In this document: piece after piece, positions 43,093 to 53,090 of the stretch
Layout: each line of letters begins with the position of its first letter
Position numbering within the stretch: the first letter of the stretch is position 1
Assembly: GCA_902616905.1 (NCBI GenBank)
Contig: CACMUP010000001.1
Location: forward strand, 168,722-232,721
DNA: 64,000 nucleotides
From: an uncultured Bacteroidota bacterium
GTDB taxonomy: Bacteria > Bacteroidota > Bacteroidia > Flavobacteriales > Flavobacteriaceae
Direction of reading: 5' to 3'
The notes under the pieces: model-generated
Database searches by the model: none
What the model was told of the DNA's origin: nothing
What the model saw: the letters and a program-made list of their open reading frames with translations, nothing else
Position numbers and translations under genes: made by a program

Positions 43093-44004
43093 TCAATCAA
43101 TTGATCTTTCAAACTGGACAACTTGTTCAATAAAACCATCTACATTAAAATAAAAATGCTCAATTAATTCTTTCTTCCAAACTTTGCCATTTTTCATAGT
43201 TCTTTCCTCAACACCATACACTTCAACTCTTGAAGCAGGATCAGTATCAGCGATTTTTAATGGTGCTATCGAAAAAGGTCTCCATTTCACAGAATCAAAA
43301 TCATCAAAATATGTATCCCACATTTTATGGGTAAATGATGTTTTAGATCCATCAGCACCATATAAAGTAGTTCCATCTACAAAAAAAGTCTTGCACGCCT
43401 GAATATCTTTTTTATTGTAAGCTTTCACAAAATCCTCCATTTTTTCTGTCTCCCCTCTATTAGAAAAAACAATTTTTCGACCTGTATATTCGTTATCTTT
43501 TCTTCCAAAATATTTACCTCCTGAGGGCAATCCAAATTCATTATCAGGATAATTTCTTCTCCATTGAACAAAGTTGTTAATTTTTCCGGAATCATCATCT
43601 ATGACAAAAATCTCCATAAGGTTTTGTTTTTGTTTGGATCCATTCTTCCATTTTCTTTCTTCTACAGACCAGCTTAAAACTTGAGTTCGATTATCTCCTT
43701 TAATCTTCACAGGAAAAATAACCCATGGTTTCATATTTAACTTTGATGTTTTTTCATGCCATTCTCTTAGAAAATCACCATTTTTCTTTGCGTACTCATC
43801 AGTGTAAAATGATAATTCGAGATCTGCATCGCCACTATTATATGCTTCTATAGCTTTCATGACTGTTTCCATTGCATCATCTTTTCCAAAAATAATCGGT
43901 TGATTTTGAAATTCCCCTTCTCCCATCCACTTTCCAGCAGATTTTATTTTTTGTGCATTTACGGCAAACACCCCCATAATGATCAGTAGTAATATTTTCT
44001 TCAT
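43093..44004 (-). CDS. Exported protein with two SnoaL/NTF2-like domains
   Basis: The start at the ATG giving MKKILLLIIMGVFAVNAQ yields 303 residues. First domain: DAMETVMKAIEAYNSGDADLELSFYTDEYAKKNGDFLREWHEKTSKLNM, ending INNFVQWRRNYP. Second domain: KMEDFVKAYNKKDIQACKTFFVDGTTLYGADGSKTSFTHKMWDTYFDDFDSVKWRPFS, ending FIEQVVQFERS. The duplication inside one chain parallels the multiplication of single-domain paralogues in the island. Role unknown; it carries the shared leader. Confidence 0.8.
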   Translation of the reverse strand: MKKILLLIIMGVFAVNAQKIKSAGKWMGEGEFQNQPIIFGKDDAMETVMKAIEAYNSGDADLELSFYTDEYAKKNGDFLREWHEKTSKLNMKPWVIFPVKIKGDNRTQVLSWSVEERKWKNGSKQKQNLMEIFVIDDDSGKINNFVQWRRNYPDNEFGLPSGGKYFGRKDNEYTGRKIVFSNRGETEKMEDFVKAYNKKDIQACKTFFVDGTTLYGADGSKTSFTHKMWDTYFDDFDSVKWRPFSIAPLKIADTDPASRVEVYGVEERTMKNGKVWKKELIEHFYFNVDGFIEQVVQFERSID

Positions 44005-44195
44005 TTTAATTGATTTATAATTAATAATGATCACAATTTAGAAAGATTAGGTTATATATCAAATCTCAACCCCCTTGTCCCAATAGAAAAACTGTCTCTA
44101 AACCTAATGCAACTGCAATACCTCATTATATTAACCCTATTTCGAAAAGAAAAATGGATTTAATTTTTATCTAAACCCTCCGTATATTCATCTGT

Positions 44196-44227
44196 AAAAA
44201 AAAGAACCCCTACAATTAGCAGGGGTT
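44196..44227 (-). terminator. Rho-independent terminator after tRNA-Ser
   Basis: Stem AACCCCT / AGGGGTT with a nine-base loop and, on the minus strand, a run of T after CTTTTTTTT; 15 bases beyond the tRNA 3' end. Confidence 0.75.
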
Positions 44228-44241
44228 TTAAAGCAATTAAG

Positions 44242-44326
44242 CGGAGAAAGAGGGATTCGAACCCCCGGAGGTGTGACCCTCAACAGTTTTCAAGACTGCC
44301 GCATTCGACCACTCTGCCATTTCTCC
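44242..44326 (-). tRNA. tRNA-Ser (anticodon TGA)
   Basis: 85 bases with the long variable arm of a class II tRNA: acceptor GGAGAAA with TTTCTCC, D-arm with GCAGAGTGGTCGAATGC, anticodon loop CTTGAAA (anticodon TGA), variable arm TTGAGGGTCACACCTCC and T-arm GGGGGTTCGAATCCCTC, discriminator G. A decayed copy lies at 13490-13574. Confidence 0.95.
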
Positions 44327-44427
44327 AATGTGATAGTAAATATACATCCCTTTTTTAGATTAGGAAATATTAAATCTTTTGCATTATATCATATCAATAA
44401 TGTCTTTTTGTAATTTTATAATTAGAT

Positions 44428-45180
44428 ATGGAAACTGTATTTCAATCACTCTTTCTTGTATTTGTAGGTTTTTTGGCAGGAATAATCAATACTCTAGCTG
44501 GAGGTGGTTCTCTTTTTACACTTCCTGTCCTAATTTTTTTGGGACTCCCACCAACGGTGGCAAATGGTACTAATCGTATTGCTATTATAATTCAATCTTT
44601 ATCTGGAACTTTGGGTTACAAAAGTAAGGGTGTTAGTAGTTTTCCTTTTAATATTTATTTAGGTATAAGTTCAGCTATAGGAGCTTTAATTGGTGCTTCC
44701 ATAGCAATTAATTTTGATGAGCAACTATTTAATAAAGTACTTGCCATTATTATGATTTTGGTTGGAATTCTAATTTTATTTGGAAAGAAAAATATTAAAT
44801 TTAAACTCAATGAACGTCTTGAAGGTAAACACTTATTTTGGACTATAATCGGATTTTTTTTTTTAGGTATTTATGGTGGTTTTATAAATGCGGGAATCGG
44901 TATAGTAATTATGTTAATTTTAAATAGATACAACAATATGACATTGGTAAAGACAAATGCAACAAAAGTCGCTGTAGTTTTAATTTATTCTTTAGTTTCA
45001 TTTATCATTTTCGTAACTAATGATGCTATTGATTGGGAATATGGAATTCTATTAGCCTTTGGCACTATTTTTGGCGCATGGTTCGCTAGTCGTTGGTCAG
45101 TAAGAAAGGGGGATAATGTAATCCGCTTTGCTTTAATTATTTCAGTTTCATTAATGTCAATTAAGTTATGGTTTAGTTAG
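44428..45180 (+). CDS. TauE/SafE family sulfite or sulfonate exporter-like permease
   Basis: 250 residues with about eight hydrophobic helices. The family start VFVGFLAGIINTLAGGGSLFTLPVLIFLGLPPTVANGTNRIA (residues 10-50) with the conserved Asn-Thr-x-Ala-Gly-Gly-Gly-Ser segment is clear, and the second half repeats it (GIYGGFINAGIGIVIMLILNRY, KTNATKV). These inner-membrane proteins move sulfite, sulfonates or other organosulfur anions; with a sulfatase in the window a link to sulfur handling is possible but unproven. Single gene, converging with ribB with five bases between stops. Confidence 0.9.
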   Translation: METVFQSLFLVFVGFLAGIINTLAGGGSLFTLPVLIFLGLPPTVANGTNRIAIIIQSLSGTLGYKSKGVSSFPFNIYLGISSAIGALIGASIAINFDEQLFNKVLAIIMILVGILILFGKKNIKFKLNERLEGKHLFWTIIGFFFLGIYGGFINAGIGIVIMLILNRYNNMTLVKTNATKVAVVLIYSLVSFIIFVTNDAIDWEYGILLAFGTIFGAWFASRWSVRKGDNVIRFALIISVSLMSIKLWFS

Positions 45181-45185
45181 TCATA

Positions 45186-46319
45186 CTAGTAACTTTTATA
45201 TCCTTCTATATTGATACCATAGCCTGTAATTCCAATTCTTGGTTTTTGTTTTGAATTACTAATTACCTTAAGTTTTTGTATTCCCATATCGTGAAGTATT
45301 TGGGCACCTATACCAAAGTCTTTACTATCCATTTTCATTGGAGGAGTTTCGTCAAGTTTTCCTTCTTTCTGCATTTTTTTAAGTGTATTTATTCTCGCTA
45401 GGAGATTCTCTGAATTTTGCTCTTGGTTGATAAATAACAAAGCTCCTTTTTTTTCTTTATTTATTAAACTAAAAATATCATCAAACCTTTGATGGACAGA
45501 TCCAGTTAACATACCCAGAATGTCATTTGTTATTCTAGAGGATTGAATACGTGTTAAAATTGTTTCTTCTTTTTTCCAGTGTCCTTTGCTAAGTGATAGA
45601 TGTATACTTCCATTTGTAGTTTGTTCATATGCTCGTAATCTAAATTTACCGTAACGTGTTTTTATTTCATGATCGATCTTTTTAACAATTAAGCTATCAT
45701 GTTGCATCCTATATGAAATCAAATCTTCTATAGAAACAATTTTAAGATTGAATTTTTTTGCTACATCTATTAGTTCAGGAAGTCTTGCCATACTTCCATC
45801 ATCATTCATAATTTCAACTATAACCCCAGCTGGTTCGAAACCTGCTAACCTCGCAAAATCTATGGCAGCCTCTGTGTGACCTGTTCTTCTAAGTACACCT
45901 CCAGTTTTTGCAATTAATGGAAATACATGACCGGGTCTAGTAAGATCTTGTGGATTAGTGTTTTTTTTAATTAATGCTTTTACTGTCGTAGCTCTATCTG
46001 ATGCAGAAATACCAGTAGTTATGCCTTTGCCCTTTAGATCTACAGAAACAGTAAATGCCGTTTCCATGGGATCAGAATTATTAGAAACCATTTTACCGAG
46101 TTCTAAATTTTCACAACGTTCTTCAGTCAAAGGAACGCAAATTAGTCCTCTACCGTGGGTAGCCATAAAATTAATAAGCTCAGGCGTTATTTTTTCAGCT
46201 GCAGCTATAAAATCTCCTTCATTTTCTCTGTTTGCGTCATCTACAACAATTACAACTTCACCTTTCTTGATTGCTTTAATAGCCTCAGGGATGCTATCTA
46301 ATATTATTTTATTTTTCAT
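45186..46319 (-). CDS. ribB: 3,4-dihydroxy-2-butanone-4-phosphate synthase with GTP-cyclohydrolase-II-like domain
   Basis: 377 residues. Residues 1-205 form the RibB enzyme: VVIVDDANRENEGDFIAAAEKIT (acidic active loop), MATHGRGLICVPL, TGISASDRATTVKAL, DLTRPGHVFPLIAKTGGVLRRTGHTEAAIDFARLAG. It makes the four-carbon riboflavin precursor from ribulose 5-phosphate. The C-terminal half has the shape of GTP cyclohydrolase II (GIGAQILHDMGIQKLKVISN) but lacks the zinc-binding Cys; the family segment with C-x-x-x-x-x-x-x-x-C-x-C reads IQSSRITNDILGML here. So only the RibB activity is expected, as known for many Flavobacteriia. Start overlaps the lptF stop by eleven bases. Confidence 0.93.
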   Translation of the reverse strand: MKNKIILDSIPEAIKAIKKGEVVIVVDDANRENEGDFIAAAEKITPELINFMATHGRGLICVPLTEERCENLELGKMVSNNSDPMETAFTVSVDLKGKGITTGISASDRATTVKALIKKNTNPQDLTRPGHVFPLIAKTGGVLRRTGHTEAAIDFARLAGFEPAGVIVEIMNDDGSMARLPELIDVAKKFNLKIVSIEDLISYRMQHDSLIVKKIDHEIKTRYGKFRLRAYEQTTNGSIHLSLSKGHWKKEETILTRIQSSRITNDILGMLTGSVHQRFDDIFSLINKEKKGALLFINQEQNSENLLARINTLKKMQKEGKLDETPPMKMDSKDFGIGAQILHDMGIQKLKVISNSKQKPRIGITGYGINIEGYKSY

Positions 46320-47763
46320 TGAACCTCTTATAATGATAGAATTTTTTAATCAATTTTAATAAAGGAGAATATAGAAAATAAAAACTAACAAACCCCTTGT
46401 CAGAAGTGGCCCTTTTTGTTAATATGTAAGAAAATGGAGCTAATAAGATTGTTGGAATCCAAGTTGCAATAATTGGAAGAATACTGTTATCTTCAGCTGC
46501 ATTTTTACTAAATAATCCTATGTAATGATATGTAAGAAAAATAATTACCGATAGCACAAGAGGGAGTCCTAAACCACCTTTCCTGATAATAGCTCCTAAG
46601 GATGCACCGATAAGAAATAATAATAGTGATACAAAGATTAAAGTAAATTTTTCTTGAAAAGTTATTTTATGTAGATTAATAAGCTTTTGAAAAGCAAAAA
46701 ATTGTCTTCTTTTAGCATTTAAGTCACTTAATGAATTTCTAACTTTTGAAATTGCTTTATCATATACAGTAGCTTTTTTCCAATTTTCATCTGTTTTGAT
46801 AAAATTTAAGACGTGTTCGGGAAATCCTCCTCTGTAATTGGAATTATTCTTTTTCTTTAACCAAAAAGAAAATGAATTTTTTTTAGAAAAATTATTATAA
46901 AATATATTTTGTTTTTCTTTAAATGAGGTTTCAAGTGTATCAATACTTATTCTTAACTGATCTATTTTTTTCATTCTATATGAAGTTGTAATATTTTCTT
47001 CATTTAGATTTACATTATTAAACTTAGATAAGTCAATATTCATTTCATACACATCGAATGAAACTTTCGCATGAGGGATACGTAACCTGTCCTTAACATT
47101 TTTTGGAATAAATTCTTCATATCTATTTCCGTTATATAATATTAATTTCAAATTTGGATCTGTAGGTTCATTTTTCATTTCGCCTTTTTCAGCTTTAATT
47201 ACTATATTGTTTTTTTTATTTGGAGTGTATTCGTGAATAATTACATCTTCCAAAAATCGATCATTATCTCCATATTTATTTTTAACCTTAATGTTGTATG
47301 ATCCTATTTCATTAAAAAGTCCCTCTCTAATTGCAAGTGTAGGTTCTAATTTTGCAAGATTTCGTCTAAGATTATATGATTTTAGTTCACCATAAGGAAT
47401 TACATGATTTGAAAAATAAAAAGTTCCTATTCCTAAAATTATATGAAATATAACTAAGCTCAAAAGTGCTCTTAATAGTGAGATACCAGTCGATTTCATT
47501 GCAGCAAACTCATAGTTTTCAGATAAAGTTCCAAATGTCATTAAGGAGGCTAATAGAACAGATAGAGGGAGTACTAGTGGTATCAGTTTGGGTGAATAAT
47601 AAATTAAAAATTTTCCAATAATTATTATATCTAAACCTTTACCAGCAAGCTCATCTATAAATAGCCAAAATGTTTGAATAATAAAAATGAACATACAGAT
47701 TCCAAATACACTAATTAGACGTGTTAAATAACTTGATAATATATAGCGATCTATGATTTTCAT
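46309..47763 (-). CDS. LptF/LptG family lipopolysaccharide-export permease (YjgP/YjgQ)
   Basis: 484 residues. N-terminal IIDRYILSSYLTRLISVFGICMFIFIIQTFWLFIDELAGKGLD and helices up to residue 130 (LIPLVLPLSVLLASLMTFGTLSENYEFAAMKSTGISLLRAL) match the family, followed by a large periplasmic domain rich in strands (about residues 130-370) and two to three C-terminal helices (LIFVSLLLFLIGASLGAIIRKGGLGLPLVLSVIIF). It forms the inner-membrane part of the LPS transporter with LptB. Fits the ftsK-lolA-lptF-ribB order. A Flavobacteria-specific insertion of about 60 residues (MKKIDQLRISIDTLETSF) occurs before the C-terminal helices. Confidence 0.92.
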   Translation of the reverse strand: MKIIDRYILSSYLTRLISVFGICMFIFIIQTFWLFIDELAGKGLDIIIIGKFLIYYSPKLIPLVLPLSVLLASLMTFGTLSENYEFAAMKSTGISLLRALLSLVIFHIILGIGTFYFSNHVIPYGELKSYNLRRNLAKLEPTLAIREGLFNEIGSYNIKVKNKYGDNDRFLEDVIIHEYTPNKKNNIVIKAEKGEMKNEPTDPNLKLILYNGNRYEEFIPKNVKDRLRIPHAKVSFDVYEMNIDLSKFNNVNLNEENITTSYRMKKIDQLRISIDTLETSFKEKQNIFYNNFSKKNSFSFWLKKKNNSNYRGGFPEHVLNFIKTDENWKKATVYDKAISKVRNSLSDLNAKRRQFFAFQKLINLHKITFQEKFTLIFVSLLLFLIGASLGAIIRKGGLGLPLVLSVIIFLTYHYIGLFSKNAAEDNSILPIIATWIPTILLAPFSYILTKRATSDKGFVSFYFLYSPLLKLIKKFYHYKRFNEK

Positions 47764-47765
47764 TT

Positions 47766-48428
47766 TTAGTTATTTATATAAAAATCTGGATATTTATCTA
47801 AGTCAAGTGAAAAAAAGTTTTGACTTAAATTTAAATTAGATCTTATGTTTTTAATGGTTAAGGTCGTTCTGGTATCTGATTTACCGATTTCTATTAGTTT
47901 ATAAATCAATTTTGATCTTATATCAATACCTAACATTAAATAATTAATATCTAAATTTTCTTCAGTTGGTATAAGTTTTATATACTGAATTGGAACGCCT
48001 TTTACATATTGCTTAATATCCCATTGATAGGTATAACCCTTTTTATAAAAAACAAAAAGTTCAGAAGGATTAATACCAAAATCTGAACTATCTTCAGGAT
48101 CACTAATTGTTATTTCCTCATTTTCAGGAACTATTGTATATATTTTCTCTCCATCAAATATCTGTTCGTTTCCTAGAAAAATAATTTTGTATAAATTACT
48201 GCTTATTATCGCAGATCCATTAGTTTCTTGTTTAATGTTTTCTGGACGGTTTTCTAAAACATAGGAAAAGTCAAAACTAAAATTTTCAAATGAGGTTAAA
48301 GTACTTGAAACATCATTTAAGAGTTTTTCTGCATCCTTTTGGTTTTGAGCATTTAAACTGAAAAAAACAAAAAAGTAACATGCAAAAAAAATCTTTATTC
48401 TTTTATTTTTATTATCCATCATCCTCAT
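47766..48428 (-). CDS. lolA: Outer-membrane lipoprotein carrier protein LolA
   Basis: 220 residues; signal peptide IKIFFACYFFVFFSLNAQ. The mature part has the LolA unclosed-barrel outline: DAEKLLNDVSSTLTSFENFSFDFSYVLENRPENIKQETNGSAIISSNLYKIIFLGNEQIFDGEKIYTIVPENEEITIS, then TTLTIKNIRSNLNLSQNFFSLDLDKYPDFYI. It ferries lipoproteins across the periplasm. Start alternatives at the second or third Met exist; the chosen start overlaps the ftsK stop by 17 bases, and lptF follows two bases after its stop. The many lipoproteins in this window would be its cargo. Confidence 0.9.
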   Translation of the reverse strand: MRMMDNKNKRIKIFFACYFFVFFSLNAQNQKDAEKLLNDVSSTLTSFENFSFDFSYVLENRPENIKQETNGSAIISSNLYKIIFLGNEQIFDGEKIYTIVPENEEITISDPEDSSDFGINPSELFVFYKKGYTYQWDIKQYVKGVPIQYIKLIPTEENLDINYLMLGIDIRSKLIYKLIEIGKSDTRTTLTIKNIRSNLNLSQNFFSLDLDKYPDFYINN

Positions 48429-50709
48429 TTAATAATTTTTCAAGAGAAGATAGATCAGAAATCAATACTTGACGTGCCTTACTACCTTCAAATGGACCAA
48501 CTACACCTGCAGCTTCCATTTGATCTATAATTCTTCCTGCTCTATTATAACCTAATTTTAATTTTCTTTGAAGCAAAGAAGCAGATCCTTGTTGAGAGCT
48601 TACAATTACTTCAGCAGCTTCTTTGAATAGTGAGTCTCTCTCGCTAATATCAATATCAATATTTGAATTTTTTTCCTCACCAATGTATTCTGGTAAAATG
48701 TGTGCATCAGCATAACCTCTTTGTCCACCAATATAAGTGGCAATTCTCTCTACTTCTGGTGTATCAACAAAAGCACATTGAATCCTAGTTAAATCGTTTC
48801 CTTGAGTATACAACATGTCTCCTCTTCCTATAAGCTGGTCAGCTCCACCACTATCTAAAATTGTTCTTGAATCAATTTTAGAGGTCACCCTAAATGCTAC
48901 ACGAGCAGGAAAATTTGCTTTAATAATACCAGTAATAACATTCACTGAAGGTCTCTGTGTTGCAATAATTAAATGAATTCCTATTGCACGTGCTAATTGA
49001 GCTAAACGTGCTATAGGAGTTTCTACCTCTTTTCCAGCCGTCATGATCAGATCAGCAAATTCGTCCACAACAAGAATTATATAGGGAAGATAACTATAAC
49101 CCTCATTGGGATTAAGTTTTCTTTCTTTAAATTTCTTGTTATATTCTTTCAAGTTACGACACATTGCATTTTTAAGCAATTCATAACGGTTATCCATTTC
49201 AATACACAAAGAATTTAAAGTATTGATAACCTTAGAATTATCTGTTATAATTGAATCTTCAGTATCTGGTAGCTTTGCTAGATAATGTCTCTCTATTTTA
49301 CTATATATATTTAACTCTACTTTTTTAGGATCTACAAGTACAAATTTTATTTCAGCAGGATGTTTCTTATAAAGTAAAGAAGTTAAAACAGCATTTAAAC
49401 CTACTGATTTTCCTTGTCCCGTCGCACCAGCCATCAGTAAATGTGGCATTTTTGCAAGATCTACAACATAGGTTTCATTACTAATAGTTTTCCCAATTGC
49501 AACAGGAAGTTCCATTTCAGCATTCTGAAATTTAGATGAGGAAATAACAGACCTCATAGAAACAATGCTAGGCTTTCTATTTGGCACTTCAATACCAATA
49601 GTTCCCTTTCCAGGAATAGGTGCAATAATTCTTATTCCTAAAGCTGATAATGAAAGAGCAATATCATCTTCTAAATTTTTTATCTTAGAAATACGAATTC
49701 CTGCCTCTGGAACAATCTCGTATAGAGTGACTGTAGGCCCTATTGTTGCTTTAATATTTGCAATACCTATTTTGTAGTTATTTAGAGTGTCAACAATTTT
49801 ATTTTTATTTACTTCGAGTTCTTCTTGATTAATTGTAATACTGCTTTCTCCATAATCTTTGAGTAAATCAATTTTTGGCATTTTAAAATTACTTAACTCT
49901 AAAGTAGGATCAAAAAATCCTTTTTTTTCAATTAGAAGGTCAGCTGTTTTTTTATCTAATGTAACTTCATTGTTAGTAGTCTCAATTTGGATTTCAATTT
50001 CACCCGTATCTGCATTGGGATTTTCAAGAAATTTATTTTGTTTTTCTTGGTGATTTTTTAAATCAACCTCACCGTTTTTTTCAGTTTGATTATTCTTTAT
50101 GTCAAAAGAAACTGAAGAATCACTTGGGTCAAAATTTTGAGAAAGTTGACTTTTTTTAAATAAATTATTTATCCAATTTTTCATTTTTTCGGGTGTCCAT
50201 TCAAGTTGAAAAACAATAAAGCACAAAAAAAAGAATACTAAACCCGAAAAAATTCCAATTCTTCCTATATAGTCAATAAGAAACTTATTTATTTCATAAC
50301 CAATAATTCCTGAATATAAGGGTTTTAAAGGTATAAAATAACCTATTGCAATTGTGAGCCATATTGTATGTAAAATTCCCCACGACCACTTAACAATAAG
50401 GGCATTGTTTTTTTTATCAAAAAATAATATAAAACCAGTAAAACTTAGCAAATAAGTTAGAATAAATGATGCTAAACCTACACCCCTGTAAATTAATAGA
50501 TGACTTACAAATAATCCCGTCTTGCTTAAAATATTTTGTACATCAACTGATCTATCAAAAAATGATCCCAAACTGCTATAATCTTCCTTCCAATTTATCA
50601 GGTAGGAAACAAATGATATAAATAAAAGTAGGCTAATTAATAATAATGCTCCCCCAAAGATTACCTGACGTTGCCTTTTGATTTTGGGATTTGAACGAGC
50701 ACTTTTCAT
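48412..50709 (-). CDS. ftsK: DNA translocase FtsK/SpoIIIE
   Basis: 765 residues: four N-terminal membrane helices (about residues 20-170), a linker rich in Asn/Gln/Lys to about 270, then the motor. Walker A GATGQGKSVG lies near residue 427, Walker B YIILVVDEFADLIM near 545, and RVAFRVTSKIDSRTILD near 605. A C-terminal winged-helix gamma domain ends SLLQRKLKLGYNRAGRIIDQMEAAGVVGP. It pumps the terminus region toward the dif site at division. First gene of the ftsK-lolA-lptF-ribB unit. Confidence 0.95.
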   Translation of the reverse strand: MKSARSNPKIKRQRQVIFGGALLLISLLLFISFVSYLINWKEDYSSLGSFFDRSVDVQNILSKTGLFVSHLLIYRGVGLASFILTYLLSFTGFILFFDKKNNALIVKWSWGILHTIWLTIAIGYFIPLKPLYSGIIGYEINKFLIDYIGRIGIFSGLVFFFLCFIVFQLEWTPEKMKNWINNLFKKSQLSQNFDPSDSSVSFDIKNNQTEKNGEVDLKNHQEKQNKFLENPNADTGEIEIQIETTNNEVTLDKKTADLLIEKKGFFDPTLELSNFKMPKIDLLKDYGESSITINQEELEVNKNKIVDTLNNYKIGIANIKATIGPTVTLYEIVPEAGIRISKIKNLEDDIALSLSALGIRIIAPIPGKGTIGIEVPNRKPSIVSMRSVISSSKFQNAEMELPVAIGKTISNETYVVDLAKMPHLLMAGATGQGKSVGLNAVLTSLLYKKHPAEIKFVLVDPKKVELNIYSKIERHYLAKLPDTEDSIITDNSKVINTLNSLCIEMDNRYELLKNAMCRNLKEYNKKFKERKLNPNEGYSYLPYIILVVDEFADLIMTAGKEVETPIARLAQLARAIGIHLIIATQRPSVNVITGIIKANFPARVAFRVTSKIDSRTILDSGGADQLIGRGDMLYTQGNDLTRIQCAFVDTPEVERIATYIGGQRGYADAHILPEYIGEEKNSNIDIDISERDSLFKEAAEVIVSSQQGSASLLQRKLKLGYNRAGRIIDQMEAAGVVGPFEGSKARQVLISDLSSLEKLLNEDDG

Positions 50710-50816
50710 TAAATTACATTATCAAACAAAAATACAAATTCAATCCCAAAACTATCGATTTTATTAAAGTTTGCTTGATATAAAAAGTAAATTAATTCAC
50801 TTAAAATATTAATTAA

Positions 50817-50844
50817 CAAAAAAAAACCCGATTAAAAATCGGGT
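50817..50844 (-). terminator. Rho-independent terminator of katG
   Basis: Perfect eight-pair stem ACCCGATT / AATCGGGT, three-base loop, and T-run on the minus strand, 24 bases past the katG stop. Confidence 0.9.
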
Positions 50845-50867
50845 ATAAGATTAAGCGCTTAGTTAAA

Positions 50868-52991
50868 TTAGATTAAATCGAATCGATCTGCATTCATTAC
50901 TTTATTCCATGCTTTTATGAAATCTATAATAAACTTTTCATTATTATCATTTTGAGCATAAACCTCAGCGATTGCACGTAACTCAGAATTTGAACCAAAA
51001 ACCAAATCTGTTCTGGAAGCTGTTCTAACTACTTTTCCTGAATTTCTGTCTTTTGCCTCATAACTATTATAACTTGTTACACTCCATTCTACATCCATTG
51101 ATAGAAGAATCTTAAACCATGTATTATCTAATCTACCATCAGTCCAAATCCCGTCTCCAGTATGAGAAATACCAAGAGATCTCATGCCTCCAATTAATAC
51201 TGTTAATTCTGAGGGAGTAAGACCTAATAATTGTGCTTTATCTAGTAGAATTTCTTCAGGACTGACAGCAAATTCTTTTTCAGAATAGTTTCTAAAACCA
51301 CAGGCCTTTGGTTTGAGTAAATTAAATGAATCTATATCGGTATTCTCTTGGGTAGCGTCACCACGACCAGTAGTAACTGGTACTTTATGACCGCACGCTT
51401 TTTCTATTGCAACCGCAGCTCCTATTACGATTACATCTGCTATGCTAGTATTGTATTTTGTTGCAATTAACTCATATTCATGAAGTACTTTTACCAATTC
51501 TTTTGGGTTATTTACCTCCCAATCTTTTTGTGGAGAAAGTCTTATTCTTGACCCATTTGCGCCCCCTCTGTTGTCTGAGCCTCTAAAAGTACTTGCACTA
51601 GACCAAGCAGTTCTAATTATTTCTTTTATACTAAGTTCAGTATTTAAAATTGCTTCTCTTACGGATTGTTCTTCTGAGGATGTAAGAATTTTACCTGTAG
51701 GTGTTGGGTCTTGCCATATATATTCGACATCTTTGTAATCACCAGTTGTGTAATTAGATCTAGGTCCCATGTCTCTGTGAAGTAACTTGAACCAAGCTCT
51801 CGCAAAAGTTTCTCCAAACTCATCAGGATTTGCAAGAAAACGTTCACATATTTTTTTATATGTGGGATCAGTTTTTAGTGACATGTCTGCAGTTGTCATC
51901 ATAGGTAAAACTTTTTGATCACTTCCATCTACCTGGGGAACCATGTCTTTTTCGCTACAATTTATGGGATGCCATTGCCAAGCTCCTGCAGGGCTTTTTT
52001 TACATTCCCATTCATACTTGAATAACAGCTCAAGATAACCCATATCCCATTGAATCGGATTTGTAGTCCAGGGACCTTCTATGCCACTAGTAATTGTGTC
52101 AACCCCAAGTCCAGAAGCAAATTTATTTTTCCAGCCAAGACCCATTAACTCCATTGGTGCCCCTTCAGGTTCAGCTTCAACAAGTACTTCATCACCAGCA
52201 CCGTGAGCTTTTCCAAAAGTGTGCCCTCCGGCAGTTAAGGCAACTGTTTCTTCATCATTCATAGCCATACGTTTAAAAGTTTCTCTAACATCCTGCGCTG
52301 ACAAAGCAGGATCTGGGTTACCGTTGGGTCCTTGAGGATTGACATAAATTAAACCCATTTGTACTGCAGCTAGTGGGTTTTCTAAAGATTGTCGAGTATC
52401 ACCATAGCGTTTATCTCCTAACCACTCATCTTCAGCGCCCCAGTAAATATCTTTTTCAGGTTGCCAAATGTCTTCTCTACCCATTACTGTTCCATGATTT
52501 GGTCCTCCCATGTCTTCAATCGCAACGTTTCCAACTAAAACAAGTAAATCTGCCCAAGATAATTTATTTCCATATTTTTCTTTGATAGGCCATAATAATC
52601 TTCTTGCCTTATCTAAATTTCCATTGTCAGGCCAAGAATTCAGCGGTGCAAAACGCTGAGCACCTGTAGCGGCTCCACCTCTTCCATCGCCAGTTCTATA
52701 TGTTCCTGCGGCATGCCAAGTCATTCTGATGAAAAATGGTCCGTAATGGCCATAATCAGCTGGCCACCACTGTTTAGAGTCTTTTAACATTATTTTTATA
52801 TCTTCTTTAACAGCTTCAAGATCAAGTTTTTTAACTTCCTCTTTATAGTTTAATTCAGGTAAAGGGTTGCTTTTGTCGCTATGTTGGCGAAGGATTTCTA
52901 GATTTAACTGGTTTGGCCACCAATCTTTATTTTGAGTTCCAAGGTTTGGTGTTGTTGTTGAACCATGGAAAGGGCATTTACTTTCTGACAT
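50868..52991 (-). CDS. katG: Catalase-peroxidase KatG
   Basis: 707 residues, usual for the two-domain enzyme. N-terminal catalytic half: [11 protein letters not shown] with Arg89, Trp92 and distal His93; [13 protein letters not shown] with the Tyr of the Met-Tyr-Trp cross-link; [12 protein letters not shown] with the proximal His near 256. The C-terminal half is the non-catalytic copy ([22 protein letters not shown]). It destroys hydrogen peroxide in the cytoplasm. Monocistronic with a strong terminator. The segment [21 protein letters not shown] departs slightly from the usual Gly-Phe-rich text but keeps all key residues. Confidence 0.97.
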   Translation of the reverse strand: MSESKCPFHGSTTTPNLGTQNKDWWPNQLNLEILRQHSDKSNPLPELNYKEEVKKLDLEAVKEDIKIMLKDSKQWWPADYGHYGPFFIRMTWHAAGTYRTGDGRGGAATGAQRFAPLNSWPDNGNLDKARRLLWPIKEKYGNKLSWADLLVLVGNVAIEDMGGPNHGTVMGREDIWQPEKDIYWGAEDEWLGDKRYGDTRQSLENPLAAVQMGLIYVNPQGPNGNPDPALSAQDVRETFKRMAMNDEETVALTAGGHTFGKAHGAGDEVLVEAEPEGAPMELMGLGWKNKFASGLGVDTITSGIEGPWTTNPIQWDMGYLELLFKYEWECKKSPAGAWQWHPINCSEKDMVPQVDGSDQKVLPMMTTADMSLKTDPTYKKICERFLANPDEFGETFARAWFKLLHRDMGPRSNYTTGDYKDVEYIWQDPTPTGKILTSSEEQSVREAILNTELSIKEIIRTAWSSASTFRGSDNRGGANGSRIRLSPQKDWEVNNPKELVKVLHEYELIATKYNTSIADVIVIGAAVAIEKACGHKVPVTTGRGDATQENTDIDSFNLLKPKACGFRNYSEKEFAVSPEEILLDKAQLLGLTPSELTVLIGGMRSLGISHTGDGIWTDGRLDNTWFKILLSMDVEWSVTSYNSYEAKDRNSGKVVRTASRTDLVFGSNSELRAIAEVYAQNDNNEKFIIDFIKAWNKVMNADRFDLI

Positions 52992-53090
52992 TTTTTAAAT
53001 TTTTTTCTAAAATAAAAATCATTTTTAAAATATAAAATTTACTGTTTTTTAAATTGCTTATTTCTTAATAAGTTTTTCTTATGAAAATAT

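Noticed and set aside
45186-45700. Second active enzyme (GTP cyclohydrolase II) in the RibB C-terminus
   Set aside because: The zinc-binding Cys residues of GTP cyclohydrolase II are absent, as in other Flavobacteriia.
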